A stretch of DNA of 64,000 nt, taken from Parapedobacter lycopersici. GTDB taxonomy: Bacteria; Bacteroidota; Bacteroidia; Sphingobacteriales; Sphingobacteriaceae. The position numbers and the translations under genes were made by a program. Each line of letters begins with the position of its first letter. Positions within the stretch are counted from its first letter, which is position 1. The DNA lies in assembly GCF_024643285.1 (NCBI RefSeq), contig NZ_JAMSLW010000006.1, positions 297,987-361,986 of the forward strand, given 5' to 3'. The notes beneath the pieces are model-generated. The model was not told the DNA's origin. It did not search any database and worked only from the letters and a program-made list of their open reading frames with translations. Positions 17,623-28,061 of this stretch are shown here, in pieces.

Positions 17623-19056
17623 TCACTGGACTGTAATTTCAGGTGCAGGCGGTTTGGGTAGTATGTTTATCATAATAATTTGTCCGTTACTTGTACAGCC
17701 GTTTGAATTCCGGACTGTTAGTATTCCTTGGTAATTACCTGTTGCAATTCCGGGAAGCACCGTTATGGGAATGGTATCCTCGGTTGTCAAAAAGCTATAC
17801 GTTTCATTGAATATGTCTACAAATCCTGCTCCTTCAGCTTGCGCATTCCAGTCTATACTATAGGAGATGGGACCATTCATCGTAGTAATGTAAGTTAGGT
17901 TAACATCATCCCCTTGACAGGCCTCTATCGTGGAAGACGCCAACGAGATACCGGGCACAGGGTAAACCGTAATCGTTATATCATTACTATTTGCCTGACA
18001 TGCTATGCCATTCAATGTTGAGGTGGCTACCCTGCGGTATATCATAGTTTCGGTAAGTGAAGGAGGGGAGTACGTTAGACCCGTCGCGCCGGAAATATCT
18101 TGGAAGCTTCCGGAAGAAGTTCTGCTCTGCCATTGATAAGTTAACGTTCCGCTCCCACTAGCAGGAGTCGTTGGCGTTAATTGCGCGGGAGTTACGTTCG
18201 AACAGAGTATTTGATTGGCCGTAATCAGTCCACTCGATACCTCATTGCGCGCTAATGTAATTGGTGTTCTTGCCGATGGATATAAATCTCCTTCTCGGGC
18301 CTCCAGATAATAAGTGCCGGCGGCTAGCGAACCGGGTATGTTTAAAATGTTGGAAGTGGTAGTAACACCAACTTCAGCACCTCCAATCTGTTGATTATAT
18401 AAACGATAGGTATACCCGGTTTGAAAGTTGGTTATTGTAACGGATTCAGGAGCATTCGCACAAATTGTAAGTGACGAGGGGACCTGCGGTGGTGTAATGT
18501 AAAAGGCATAATAAAGATGGGCCTGAAGCCCAAGACCTAATACGGTTGAGATACGCAGTCTGACCCCATCACTTGAAGTAGAAACTCCAGGGATAGGAAT
18601 AATAACCTCGCTGGCGACACTTCCGTTCAATAAAGTTAATAGCGCTGACGAAGTATATTCAGTTCCAACTGTATTAGTGAGGCCATTATTTGTTCTTTGG
18701 ATGCTGATTCCGCCGATTAAATTTGCAATCGACCCAGTGCTTGAAAATTTTAGAATAATCGGTGATGTGTTTTGAGGTTTTGGATTGGTGGTTCCTGAAA
18801 AATTTAGATTTTGGGTGGTATACATTAAATTTAATAAACCAACACCTACATTCAATGTCGAAAAATTATTATAGTCATTATCAACTGCCCTACCCTCATC
18901 GGAAACGGACCCCCCTAATAGACCGTTAGCTTCAGAATGCGCATCCGCATACACCCGTTGCCCATACCCCTCCCGTACTACCCCCAAACAAAGGAGCGTA
19001 ACCAAAAATGCCATACGTGCGGCGGGAAAAATATAAGACAGGATGTGTGCGTACAT
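17623..19056 (-). CDS. Secreted Ig-like domain protein, first of T9SS operon
   Basis: A 477-residue protein with an N-terminal signal sequence (hydrophobic MAFLVTLLCLGVV, cleavage near GYGQ). Residues about 35-190 form a beta domain (AVDNDYNNFSTLNVGVGLLN) that resembles the repeat modules of the giant protein at 58.4-64 kb. Ig/PKD-like segments follow, with TLTYQWQSRTSSGSFQDISG and TGLTYSPPSLTETMIYRRVA, phrases typical of Bacteroidota surface proteins. It ends with PKPPAPEITVQ and has no sorting domain. The next gene starts at or just after its stop. ATG at 19014 is an alternative start. Lower G+C than flanking housekeeping genes is visible. Confidence 0.85.
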   Translation of the reverse strand: MYAHILSYIFPAARMAFLVTLLCLGVVREGYGQRVYADAHSEANGLLGGSVSDEGRAVDNDYNNFSTLNVGVGLLNLMYTTQNLNFSGTTNPKPQNTSPIILKFSSTGSIANLIGGISIQRTNNGLTNTVGTEYTSSALLTLLNGSVASEVIIPIPGVSTSSDGVRLRISTVLGLGLQAHLYYAFYITPPQVPSSLTICANAPESVTITNFQTGYTYRLYNQQIGGAEVGVTTTSNILNIPGSLAAGTYYLEAREGDLYPSARTPITLARNEVSSGLITANQILCSNVTPAQLTPTTPASGSGTLTYQWQSRTSSGSFQDISGATGLTYSPPSLTETMIYRRVATSTLNGIACQANSNDITITVYPVPGISLASSTIEACQGDDVNLTYITTMNGPISYSIDWNAQAEGAGFVDIFNETYSFLTTEDTIPITVLPGIATGNYQGILTVRNSNGCTSNGQIIMINILPKPPAPEITVQ

Positions 19057-19250
19057 GTCTATGCCATAGGTTTAAAAATTGCTGGGAAACAAATAAGGTG
19101 CACAGATTCGGATGCCCTTATTCAAAGTTTAGTTGTGTTGTATTCGTTCCCGCAAAAATAACCGGGGAATCCACAGTAGGTTGCGTTCATTTTGTTCATA
19201 TTCGATTTAGGGTCGACCGGAATGAACGGCACACGCCGTCAAAAAAATAT

Positions 19251-19281
19251 TTTAAAATTTTGGAACAAAACTGTACCTTTG
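19251..19281 (+). promoter_or_regulatory. Promoter upstream of carA leader
   Basis: TTTA (19251-19254), a 19-bp spacer and TACCTTTG (19274-19281) fit the Bacteroidota consensus with one mismatch in the -33 box. Transcription would start near 19288 and run through a structured leader of about 170 nt before carA. Confidence 0.6.
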
Positions 19282-19287
19282 TCCCTC

Positions 19288-19417
19288 GTGAAAATCGGAG
19301 TACCTTGCTTCAAGAAAGAATCACCCAAGCCCGGAAACTTTTCCGGCTCATCCTGCATTTTCAATACATATTTTGGCCCGTCGAGGGCTTTTTTTTTGGA
19401 TTTTCACACGAAGCAAG
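19288..19417 (+). promoter_or_regulatory. Structured carA leader with internal terminator (attenuator or small RNA)
   Basis: The 19057-19458 gap holds, after a promoter, CCGGAAA-ct-TTTCCGG (19331-19346) and then GCCC-gtcga-GGGC (19376-19388) followed by nine T, an intrinsic terminator form. Two 5' segments also have complements just after the T tract: GTGAAAATC (19288-19296) with GATTTTCAC (19399-19407), and CTTGCTTC (19304-19311) with GAAGCAAG (19410-19417). Their order A-B-A'-B' means they cannot nest and suggest a pseudoknot or alternative folds. It could be a pyrimidine- or arginine-responsive attenuator of carA or a small RNA gene. The left part (19057-19250) probably holds the promoter of the T9SS operon. 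Confidence 0.5.
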
Positions 19418-19458
19418 CGGCTTACACAGGAAAACATTATAACCATATAAGATAGCGA

Positions 19459-20556
19459 ATGACCAACTACAGCAAACTGCCGGCAATTTTAGTATTGGAA
19501 GACGGTACGGTTTACCACGGAAAAGCCGCGGGAAAAATCGGCACAACCACAGGCGAGATTTGTTTCAACACCGGAACAACCGGATACCAGGAAATCTTTA
19601 CCGATCCTTCGTATTATGGCCAGATCATGGTGACTACCAATGCCCATATCGGCAATTATGGCATCAGGGACGAGGAAGCAGAATCGGGCGACATCCAGAT
19701 TGCAGGCCTGGTGTGTAAAAATTATAACATGAACTACAGCCGGAAAATGGCAGACAGTTCGATACAGAATTATTTTGAGCGGGGTAATCTGGTGGGAATC
19801 TCCGATATCGATACCCGTGCGTTGGTACGCCACATTCGCAACAAGGGGGCAATGAACGCCATTATTTCATCCGAAACATTGGATGTGGATGCGTTGCAAC
19901 AGCAACTGGCCAAGGTGCCCTCCATGGCCGGCCTGGAACTTTCGTCGGTAGTTTCTACCGAAAAGCCTTATCACCACGGCAATGAATCTGCACCGCTCCG
20001 GGTGGCTGTGCTCGACCTGGGTATTAAAAAGAATATCCTCCGCAATTTCAGCGACCGCAATGTATACACGAAGGTCTTTCCGGCAAAAACATCTTTTGCC
20101 GAGATGGAAAGCTGGGCACCCGACGGTTATTTTGTATCTAATGGTCCGGGCGACCCGGCCGCGATGGATTATGCTGTGCAAACCGTAAAGGAAATACAGG
20201 AGTCCAACAAGCCGATGTTCGGCATCTGCCTCGGCCACCAGCTGCTGGCGCTGGCCAACGGGGTACGTACGGAGAAGATGTTTAACGGACACCGCGGAAT
20301 AAACCACCCGGTAAAGAATATCATTGCTGATAGCTGTGAAATTACCAGCCAGAACCATGGCTTCGGCGTAGTGGCAGACGACATTAAGAAGTCGGATAAA
20401 GTGGAAATCACACACGTGAACCTCAACGATGATTCCATTGAAGGTATCCGTGTGAAAGGTAAAAAGGCGTTCTCCGTGCAGTATCACCCGGAATCGTCGC
20501 CCGGTCCGCACGATTCACGTTATTTATTCGATCAATTTGTGGACATGCTGCGATAA
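19459..20556 (+). CDS. carA: Carbamoyl-phosphate synthase small subunit
   Basis: Glutaminase subunit that supplies ammonia to CarB for carbamoyl phosphate, feeding pyrimidine and arginine synthesis in the cytosol. The 365-residue product has the N-terminal CPSase_sm_chain domain (LVLEDGTVYHGKAAG, FNTGTTGYQEIFTDPSYYGQ) and a C-terminal class I glutamine amidotransferase domain. Nucleophile Cys lies in MFGICLGHQLLALANG, with catalytic His/Glu in QYHPESSPGPHDS. carB is not adjacent; eno follows under its own promoter. The structured leader suggests attenuation. Confidence 0.97.
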   Translation: MTNYSKLPAILVLEDGTVYHGKAAGKIGTTTGEICFNTGTTGYQEIFTDPSYYGQIMVTTNAHIGNYGIRDEEAESGDIQIAGLVCKNYNMNYSRKMADSSIQNYFERGNLVGISDIDTRALVRHIRNKGAMNAIISSETLDVDALQQQLAKVPSMAGLELSSVVSTEKPYHHGNESAPLRVAVLDLGIKKNILRNFSDRNVYTKVFPAKTSFAEMESWAPDGYFVSNGPGDPAAMDYAVQTVKEIQESNKPMFGICLGHQLLALANGVRTEKMFNGHRGINHPVKNIIADSCEITSQNHGFGVVADDIKKSDKVEITHVNLNDDSIEGIRVKGKKAFSVQYHPESSPGPHDSRYLFDQFVDMLR

Positions 20557-20579
20557 CCGGGCTCCGATGGAGGCAGTAA

Positions 20580-20610
20580 TTGCATATCAACGCAAATTTA
20601 GGTAAGTTTG
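20580..20610 (+). promoter_or_regulatory. Promoter of eno
   Basis: TTG (20580-20582), a 20-bp spacer and TAAGTTTG (20603-20610) fit the Bacteroidota promoter form. It lies 93 bp before the eno ATG. Confidence 0.55.
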
Positions 20611-20679
20611 AAAGGTACATTTCGGGCCTGTTGCGCACGGGGCCGAAAGCAGGAAAGACAATAAGCGCTATCATAATAA

Positions 20680-21990
<1,311 letters not shown>

Positions 21991-22000
21991 CTAAACCCAC

Positions 22001-22042
22001 CATAAAAAAAGAGGCCGCTGCTGAGCGGCCTCTTTTTTTATG
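22001..22042. terminator. Bidirectional terminator between eno and S46 peptidase
   Basis: A perfect palindrome: seven A, GAGGCCGCT, loop gctg, AGCGGCCTC, seven T, with CAT/ATG at the ends. It serves both convergent genes. Confidence 0.93.
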
Positions 22043-22057
22043 GGCAACGGCGACTTG

Positions 22058-24202
22058 CTATTCCGCAATTGTCATCTCCTCAACCAAATGAGGGGCACCG
22101 GCAAATTTATCAATAAGGAACAACACATACCGGATATCCACGGAGATGGTCCGCTGTAATTCCGGGTCGAAAATGACGTCGCCCGCCATGGCTTCGATAT
22201 TGCCGTCGAAAGCAATACCGATCAGTTCGCCCTTTCCATTCAATACCGGTGATCCTGAATTTCCGCCGGTAATGTCGTTGTCTGTCAGAAAATTGACCGG
22301 AAGGTGGCCGGCTTTATCGGCATAGCGCCCGAAATCTTTTGCCTCATACAGGTCGATTAACCGCTTGGGTAGATCGAACTCTTCGTCACCGGGCTGGTAT
22401 TTGGCAATGGTACCTTTCAACGTGGTAAAGTAATTTTCACTGGCATCATTGGCCGGATCGGGAGGCAATGGGTTAATCTTGCCATAGGTAAGCCGCAGTG
22501 TACTGTTGGCATCGGGATAATATTTTTTCCGGGGGTTCATTTTCCGTGTGCCTTCAACGAAAAGACGGAAAGCCCGCTGGAAGCCGGCTTCAGCTTCAGC
22601 CTGTTCGGGCGTCGTTTCCCGGTAACGGTTAAGCAGCACCGTGGACAATTGGAACAGCGGATCCTGCTGGATCAGGGTACTGTCCGGGTTCGCCAGAAAG
22701 GCGGTTATTTTTGCTTTATCGGAGAACAGGCTTTGGTCAAACGCGGTGTTTATATACCCGCGGAGATCGCTGTTGTTGGCTTCATACAGTGTTTCAATGT
22801 ATGCCGGAATACCGGCTTCCGAGGCTTTCGCCGCATAGAGGTTGACCAGCGCGCCGAGTACGCCCTTTTCCAGTGGAAGGTACAGGTTGTCGTAAATTCC
22901 GCTGAGGTTCCCGTCGATCTGGGGATACACTTCCCGGCGCTTGGCCTCGTTCTGCCGGCTGTAATACAGCAGCGCATTGCCAAGTGAGTAGGGAAGGGCG
23001 GCAAACGTACTGGAACGCAGCAGGCCGATGAGGTAATTGTCGTGCCGGCTTTGCAGGTTGGTCTGCTCGTAATAATTATTGATGGTCGGGATGACGTTAC
23101 CGTAACGTGCCCGGTTTTTGCGCTTGTTGGCCCACCGCTGGAAGTCAGCTTCCTGCGCGGCTTTCGTGGCGGCGGTTTGGTGCTGGGTCAGCGCGTCGAT
23201 CATGCCCTGGCGGTTTTTCCAGTAATTGGCCACCTGGGAGTAGGTAGATGCGTAATTGAGCTTTACTTCCTGGTTGCCATCCATGTGTTTTTTCATCTGG
23301 TCCATGCCTACTTTGGATGCTTCTACCCAAGCGGGGTAGGCGTAGTGGACGTTCTGGTTGATGCCGCCGGAGGGCATCCACCGGTTGGTGCGTCCGGGGT
23401 AGCCTAGGATCATGGCAAAATCACCTGCATCAAATCCGTTTAGACTGATGGTAAGGTGATAATCGGGTTGCAGCGGCACATTGTCGGGGGAATAGGGCGC
23501 GGGGTCTCCATCGGCGTCGGCATACACACGGAACAATGAAAAGTCACCGGTGTGGCGGGGCCATTCCCAGTTGTCGGTGTCGCCGCCGAATTTGCCGATG
23601 CTGGCCGGCGGGGTGCCAACCAGCCGCACATCGGGATAATCCTGGTAAACGAAGTAATAGTATTCGTTGCCGTTATAAAAAGGTCTTACCGAAACGGTGT
23701 ATTTGCCGCCTTCGTTGTTTTCCTGTTCGATTTTGGCAATTTCGCGGTTGATGACCCGCTCGCGCTCGATTTCATCCATCTCGTCGTTTACCAAACGGAG
23801 AATCCGGTCGGTTACATCATCCATGCGCACAAAAAAACGGACAGACAACTCTTCCGGTTTTAGTTCGTCCTGTTGGGTGCTCGCCCAGAATCCGTTGGTC
23901 AGGTAATCGTTTTCCGGCGTAGACAGCTCGGCGATGGCACCGTAGCCGCAATGGTGGTTGGTGAGCACCAGCCCCTGGCCGGATACGATTTCGGCGGTGC
24001 ATCCGCCATCAAACTGGACAATGGCATCCTTTAGGCTGGAGTGATTAATACTGTAGATCTCCTCTGCGGTGAGCTGGAGTCCCATTTTCTGCATGTCCCG
24101 TTCATTGAGGCGCTCAATATGCATCAAAAACCACATGCCTTCGTCTGCCTGCACATTCCATTTTACTGCCACAATCAGCAGGATCAAAAATAATTTTTTC
24201 AT
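22058..24202 (-). CDS. S46 family dipeptidyl peptidase (DPP7-like)
   Basis: Exported serine peptidase that removes dipeptides from oligopeptides, used by asaccharolytic and proteolytic Bacteroidota. The 714-residue protein has a short signal peptide (MKKLFLILLIVAVKWNVQAD). The chymotrypsin-like catalytic His lies in TNHHCGYG (83-84) and the nucleophile Ser about 649 in TGGNSGSP. The residue that separates family specificities is Gly (about 667, in IAFDGNIEAMAG), as in DPP7; DPP11 has Arg there. Preference for hydrophobic rather than acidic P1 residues is therefore predicted. A helical insert domain lies between. It converges on eno. Confidence 0.95.
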   Translation of the reverse strand: MKKLFLILLIVAVKWNVQADEGMWFLMHIERLNERDMQKMGLQLTAEEIYSINHSSLKDAIVQFDGGCTAEIVSGQGLVLTNHHCGYGAIAELSTPENDYLTNGFWASTQQDELKPEELSVRFFVRMDDVTDRILRLVNDEMDEIERERVINREIAKIEQENNEGGKYTVSVRPFYNGNEYYYFVYQDYPDVRLVGTPPASIGKFGGDTDNWEWPRHTGDFSLFRVYADADGDPAPYSPDNVPLQPDYHLTISLNGFDAGDFAMILGYPGRTNRWMPSGGINQNVHYAYPAWVEASKVGMDQMKKHMDGNQEVKLNYASTYSQVANYWKNRQGMIDALTQHQTAATKAAQEADFQRWANKRKNRARYGNVIPTINNYYEQTNLQSRHDNYLIGLLRSSTFAALPYSLGNALLYYSRQNEAKRREVYPQIDGNLSGIYDNLYLPLEKGVLGALVNLYAAKASEAGIPAYIETLYEANNSDLRGYINTAFDQSLFSDKAKITAFLANPDSTLIQQDPLFQLSTVLLNRYRETTPEQAEAEAGFQRAFRLFVEGTRKMNPRKKYYPDANSTLRLTYGKINPLPPDPANDASENYFTTLKGTIAKYQPGDEEFDLPKRLIDLYEAKDFGRYADKAGHLPVNFLTDNDITGGNSGSPVLNGKGELIGIAFDGNIEAMAGDVIFDPELQRTISVDIRYVLFLIDKFAGAPHLVEEMTIAE

Positions 24203-24429
24203 TAGCGTAATTGTTTGTGAAGCATGTATGGATAACTCCTGTTTATTTGCAGGAGCTCATACAGGTTTCCATTATTTTTTACTTTATGATACTGCTCAAA
24301 GGTGCGGTAATTAAGTGATTGAACAAAACATTGTTTCGTGTTTTGTAATTTTAATAAACATTTATTCAGGTTGTTATGGAGAAGGCAACATTTTAAAGTA
24401 GGGATTTTTATTTTATTAAAATTTTGCCT

Positions 24430-24437
24430 TACATTTG
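24430..24437 (+). promoter_or_regulatory. -7 box immediately before FtsB/DivIC-like gene
   Basis: TACATTTG matches TAnnTTTG and ends 5 bp before the ATG at 24443, so a transcript from it would be almost leaderless. No TTTG is found at the right distance upstream, so this is a weak call. Confidence 0.3.
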
Positions 24438-24442
24438 TTGGT

Positions 24443-24745
24443 ATGGAACGGCTGTTCTCCATTATCCGGAATAAGTATGTGATCGCCTCGGTCGCATTTG
24501 CGGTATGGATGCTGTTTTTTGACCGCCACGATATTACTACGCAATACAGCTATTATTCACAGCTGAAAAGCCTGAAAGCGGAGAAAGCGTTTTACACTAC
24601 TGAGATTGAGCGTGTGAACCAAACGATCGAAGCGTTGAACACTGACCCCGACGCGCTACAGCGCATGGCCCGCGAAAAATACAAGATGAAGAAGGAAAAC
24701 GAAGACGTTTTTGTCATCATCGAGCGGCAGGAATCCCCACAATAA
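24443..24745 (+). CDS. FtsB/DivIC-like septum formation initiator
   Basis: Bitopic cell-division protein of the FtsL-FtsB-FtsQ subcomplex. The 100-residue product has a short cytoplasmic start (MERLFSIIRNKY), one membrane helix (VIASVAFAVWMLFF) and a coiled coil (YYSQLKSLKAEKAFYTTEIE). The family ending NTDPDALQRMAREKYKMKKE-NEDVFVI follows. The ATG at 24443 is chosen because it gives the family N terminus; a longer open frame from 24338 is not supported. In Bacteroidota this gene usually stands near eno, as here. Confidence 0.9.
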   Translation: MERLFSIIRNKYVIASVAFAVWMLFFDRHDITTQYSYYSQLKSLKAEKAFYTTEIERVNQTIEALNTDPDALQRMAREKYKMKKENEDVFVIIERQESPQ

Positions 24746-24926
24746 TATCCGGTTACGAATGAAATGAGGCATTGCTGTTTTTGGACGGCGGGTGCAGTCT
24801 GTGACCCTAAAAAATCGCAATCGTCACTGGAAATAAACCGGATAATGGTTACCTTGCCTTCCTTGGGTTTTACCCCTAACCAATTATAACGTACCAATAT
24901 AAAAACACCTAACGACTGATTTAATT

Positions 24927-25943
24927 ATGGAAAGAAGAAAATTTATCAGCAAGAGCATGCTTACCGGCGCGATGCTGCCAACTGTCTACGGTTCATTGAC
25001 AGGCGCATCCGTTGCGGCGGATGGGGCGAAATCAGGATCATCACCGGGCAGCACACAGCAGGGCGATGTGGTAATTGAACGTCCGGTTGCCGGCAGGCCG
25101 CATGAGGGGAAAGTGCTGGCGGTAATCCAACCCCATTGCGATGATATTGCACTCTTTGCGGCAGGCACTGTTGCCAAGCTGATCAGCGAGGGATACACGG
25201 GTTACATGATCCAGACGTCAAATGACGACGCCACCGGTGTAGGCAATACAGTTGCCGAACAGATCCTGAATAATGAAATTTCCACCAATGCTGCTGCTAA
25301 GGCATTGGGATTGAAGAAAGTATATAACCTGGGGTATCGCAATCACCGGATGGATGAATATAATATCCAGGAGATAAAGGGAAGGCTGATCTTTCTTTTC
25401 AGGCTTTTGAAGGTTGATACGGTTGTCTGTTATGACCCCTGGGGACATTACGAGGAAAACCCGGATCATTACGTCACGGCCAAGGCGGTAGAGGCAGCCC
25501 GCTGGATGGCCGGAAGTTATGATTATCCGGAACATTTTGACATTGTGGAGCGCCACAGTGTGCTGGAACGGTATTATTTCGCCCGGGGGCCACAACGGGT
25601 AAACCGCGTGGTGGATATCAGCAACTTCATTGATACCAAGGTCGAAAGTAATGCCGTGATTACCAGTCAGGGTCCGGGTGGCCATGCCGGTTCGGCATTG
25701 CGGAACTCGCTTGCGAAAAACGGGAAAAAACTGGACATCCTCGGAAGCGATGACCATGCAGCCGACCGGAATTACATCAAGCACTTTGTGCTGGACCAGG
25801 ACTCACAGTATACGCGGGGCGTACCTTCCGACAGGGAGATCGGGAAAAAGTATGGCTTGGAGTGGGCAGAGCAGTTTCATTACATTGGCCCCGATCCATC
25901 CAATATTCCGGGCTTTGTCAATGAGCACGCAACCAACACGTAA
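24927..25943 (+). CDS. PIG-L family deacetylase with Tat signal
   Basis: Zinc-dependent de-N-acetylase of the LmbE/PIG-L family, acting on an N-acetyl sugar or related amide. The 338-residue protein has a strong twin-arginine signal (MERRKFISKSMLTGAMLP). Zinc motif PHCDD is at about 71-75, and the distal ligand is in HYEENPDHYVTAKAVEAARW. The substrate is unknown. It is its own unit, closed by a terminator at 25989-26036, about 230 bp before the sigma factor of the SusCD/PLP locus. Export to the periplasm and deacetylase chemistry make a link to that locus thinkable but unproved. Confidence 0.92.
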   Translation: MERRKFISKSMLTGAMLPTVYGSLTGASVAADGAKSGSSPGSTQQGDVVIERPVAGRPHEGKVLAVIQPHCDDIALFAAGTVAKLISEGYTGYMIQTSNDDATGVGNTVAEQILNNEISTNAAAKALGLKKVYNLGYRNHRMDEYNIQEIKGRLIFLFRLLKVDTVVCYDPWGHYEENPDHYVTAKAVEAARWMAGSYDYPEHFDIVERHSVLERYYFARGPQRVNRVVDISNFIDTKVESNAVITSQGPGGHAGSALRNSLAKNGKKLDILGSDDHAADRNYIKHFVLDQDSQYTRGVPSDREIGKKYGLEWAEQFHYIGPDPSNIPGFVNEHATNT

Positions 25944-25988
25944 AGCAAACGGAAGTGCTGTGAAAACAACCTAACGGCCCTAACGCAT

Positions 25989-26036
25989 TACGCCAAGGTG
26001 GAACAAACGGCATGACCGTTGGAAGACCTTGGCGTA
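25989..26036 (+). terminator. Two-tier hairpin terminator after PIG-L gene
   Basis: TACGCCAAGGT (25989-25999) pairs perfectly with ACCTTGGCGTA (26026-26036), enclosing an inner hairpin AACGG-catga-CCGTT (26006-26020). T-rich sequence follows. It separates the PIG-L gene from the sigma factor gene. Confidence 0.8.
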
Positions 26037-26172
26037 CACTTTTGATTATTTTTCTTTTTTCTATTCCTTTATCTACTCCCTTAGTCCACATAAACTGTCA
26101 TATCCTTAAACGAGGTGTCCGTTTTTCATGAACTGATACCCCGTACTAACTGTAGCTAAAATAACCTAGTTT

Positions 26173-26772
26173 ATGCTTTCGTACGCTGCTTTGCCCGATC
26201 GGCTTCTTTTCGATCTGATGCGATTAGAGGATGAAACTGCTTTTAAGGCAATTTATGATCGGTACTTTGATGCACTGTATGTCCATGCTTATAAAAGACT
26301 GAAGGACAGTGAGGAATCCCGTGATGTCATACAGGAAATATTCACCGTGCTTTGGGATAAACGTGGGCAGATCGTGCCGCGGGGAAACCTGTCTGGCTAT
26401 TTATATACTGCCGTCCGAAATAGAATATTCAACATTATTGCACATAAACAGGTAGCAAGTACGCACCTGCAATCATTGCAAGCATTTATCAACCGGGGTG
26501 AATGCCAGACAGACCATTTGGTCCGTGAGAAGGAACTCCGGGCTATCATCGATGAAGAGATTGCAGCCCTCCCGGATAAAATGCAGGAGATTTTTGAACT
26601 AAGCAGAACCAAATACTTGAGTCATAAGGAGATTGCCTCGGAACTAAATTTATCTGAACATACGGTTAAAAAGCAGATAAATAATGCCTTGCGGATACTG
26701 AGAGCTAAATTGGGAATACTACTGTTCCTGGTGCTCCCGATTCAATATATGCTTACTGTGGCCATTTTCTAA
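26173..26772 (+). CDS. ECF RNA polymerase sigma factor (FecI-like, Bacteroidota type)
   Basis: Directs RNA polymerase to the following SusCD locus when released by its anti-sigma partner. The 199-residue product has a sigma region 2 (about 20-85, DETAFKAIYDRYFDALYVHA, ESRDVIQEIFTVLWDKR) and region 4 (about 125-175, LPDKMQEIFELSRTKYLSHK, LNLSEHTVKKQINNALR). The hydrophobic tail ILLFLVLPIQYMLTVAIF is common in this subfamily. The FecR gene starts 44 bp downstream and susC1 with an STN domain follows, the standard order of a trans-envelope signalling system. Confidence 0.95.
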   Translation: MLSYAALPDRLLFDLMRLEDETAFKAIYDRYFDALYVHAYKRLKDSEESRDVIQEIFTVLWDKRGQIVPRGNLSGYLYTAVRNRIFNIIAHKQVASTHLQSLQAFINRGECQTDHLVREKELRAIIDEEIAALPDKMQEIFELSRTKYLSHKEIASELNLSEHTVKKQINNALRILRAKLGILLFLVLPIQYMLTVAIF

Positions 26773-26816
26773 TCCCTGGGATCGGTTAACCTGTCTATAA
26801 AGAACAACACCAAGTT

Positions 26817-28004
26817 ATGGAAAAGGACGCAAAAAAGCTATTAAAAAAATACAATGCGGGCACCTGTTCAGAAGAGGAAAAAGCTTTTGTGGAGAGCTGG
26901 TACGTGCAATGGCGGGGAGACGGATTGAATTTGAGTCAGGAGGAGCGTGCATTGGCAAAAGCGGAAATCTGGCAGCAAATCACTAAATCCCGCAACACGA
27001 AGCGGACATATTTATTTCGCTTGCCGTATTTGGCAGCCATCGCTTCGGTAGCTTTCGTACTGTTGACACTGGGTGCGTTACTGTTTTTCAGCAAGGAAAC
27101 GACAACAGCTGAAAGGCAGCTGTATGCCGGAACGGACGGGCACGGGGTGCGAGATATACAACCCGGAGGAAATAAGGCATTGCTTACGCTGGCAGATGGG
27201 AGAACTGTTACGCTGGATGAGATGGCAAAAGGGGAAATAACCGAAGTTGCCGGTATGGTCATCAGAAAGACAGCCGAAGGACAGCTTGTATATGAAATGG
27301 ATGCCACGGATGCGTCACCCTTTTCCTCCGATGGCTCGCCGCGGTATAACCGTATTGTCACACCACGCGGAGGACAATATCAGATCATTTTACCCGATCA
27401 GACAAAAGTATGGCTGAACTCGGCCTCTTCACTCAAGTATCCCATCCAGTTTACGGCCAGTGAGCGGCGGGTCGTGCTTACGGGAGAGGCTTATTTCGAG
27501 GTCAGCAGACAAAATACCGCTGCCGGCAAATTGGTTCCTTTTTTTGTTGAAACGGACACTCAGGTTATTGAGGTGTTGGGAACCCATTTTAATGTTAGTT
27601 CTTACACAGACGAACGATCTACAAAGACCACGCTGCTGGAAGGGTCAGTCCGCATTTCTGTAAATCCCGCTAATGAGGAAGCGTCACATCACAGCATGAT
27701 CCTACGGCCTAATCAGCAATCTATTTTAACAAAAGGGAATTTGAATGTGGTTGACGTGGATGCTGCTGAAAGTATAGCCTGGAAAGAGGGTTACTTCAAT
27801 TTTAAAGATGCAAGCCTGGAAGCCGTGATGCGGCAGCTATCCCGGTGGTATGATGTAGACGTCGTATACGAAGGTAATATACCGAAGGGAACATACACGG
27901 GGAAAGTCTACCGGAACATGAGCTTGTCTAAAGTACTTGATATTTTGACCTATGCCGAGGTGAAGTTTAAAATAGCAGGCAAAACAATAACCATTTTACC
28001 CTAA
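26817..28004 (+). CDS. FecR family anti-sigma factor
   Basis: Inner-membrane protein that holds the ECF sigma factor and receives the signal from the STN domain of SusC1. The 395-residue product has a cytoplasmic N-terminal part (KKLLKKYNAGTCSEEEKAFV), one membrane helix (about 65-84, LPYLAAIASVAFVLLTLGAL) and a periplasmic FecR beta domain (about 175-280, RIVTPRGGQYQIILPDQTKV, VLTGEAYFEV). The C-terminal DUF4974 (about 320-395, GYFNFKDASLEAVMRQLSRW) contacts SusC. Length and order are standard. Confidence 0.95.
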   Translation: MEKDAKKLLKKYNAGTCSEEEKAFVESWYVQWRGDGLNLSQEERALAKAEIWQQITKSRNTKRTYLFRLPYLAAIASVAFVLLTLGALLFFSKETTTAERQLYAGTDGHGVRDIQPGGNKALLTLADGRTVTLDEMAKGEITEVAGMVIRKTAEGQLVYEMDATDASPFSSDGSPRYNRIVTPRGGQYQIILPDQTKVWLNSASSLKYPIQFTASERRVVLTGEAYFEVSRQNTAAGKLVPFFVETDTQVIEVLGTHFNVSSYTDERSTKTTLLEGSVRISVNPANEEASHHSMILRPNQQSILTKGNLNVVDVDAAESIAWKEGYFNFKDASLEAVMRQLSRWYDVDVVYEGNIPKGTYTGKVYRNMSLSKVLDILTYAEVKFKIAGKTITILP

Positions 28005-28061
28005 CTAATAAAAAAGAGGCGTATGAAAGATTAACATGACCCTTGGTACTACTCAAAAAAA

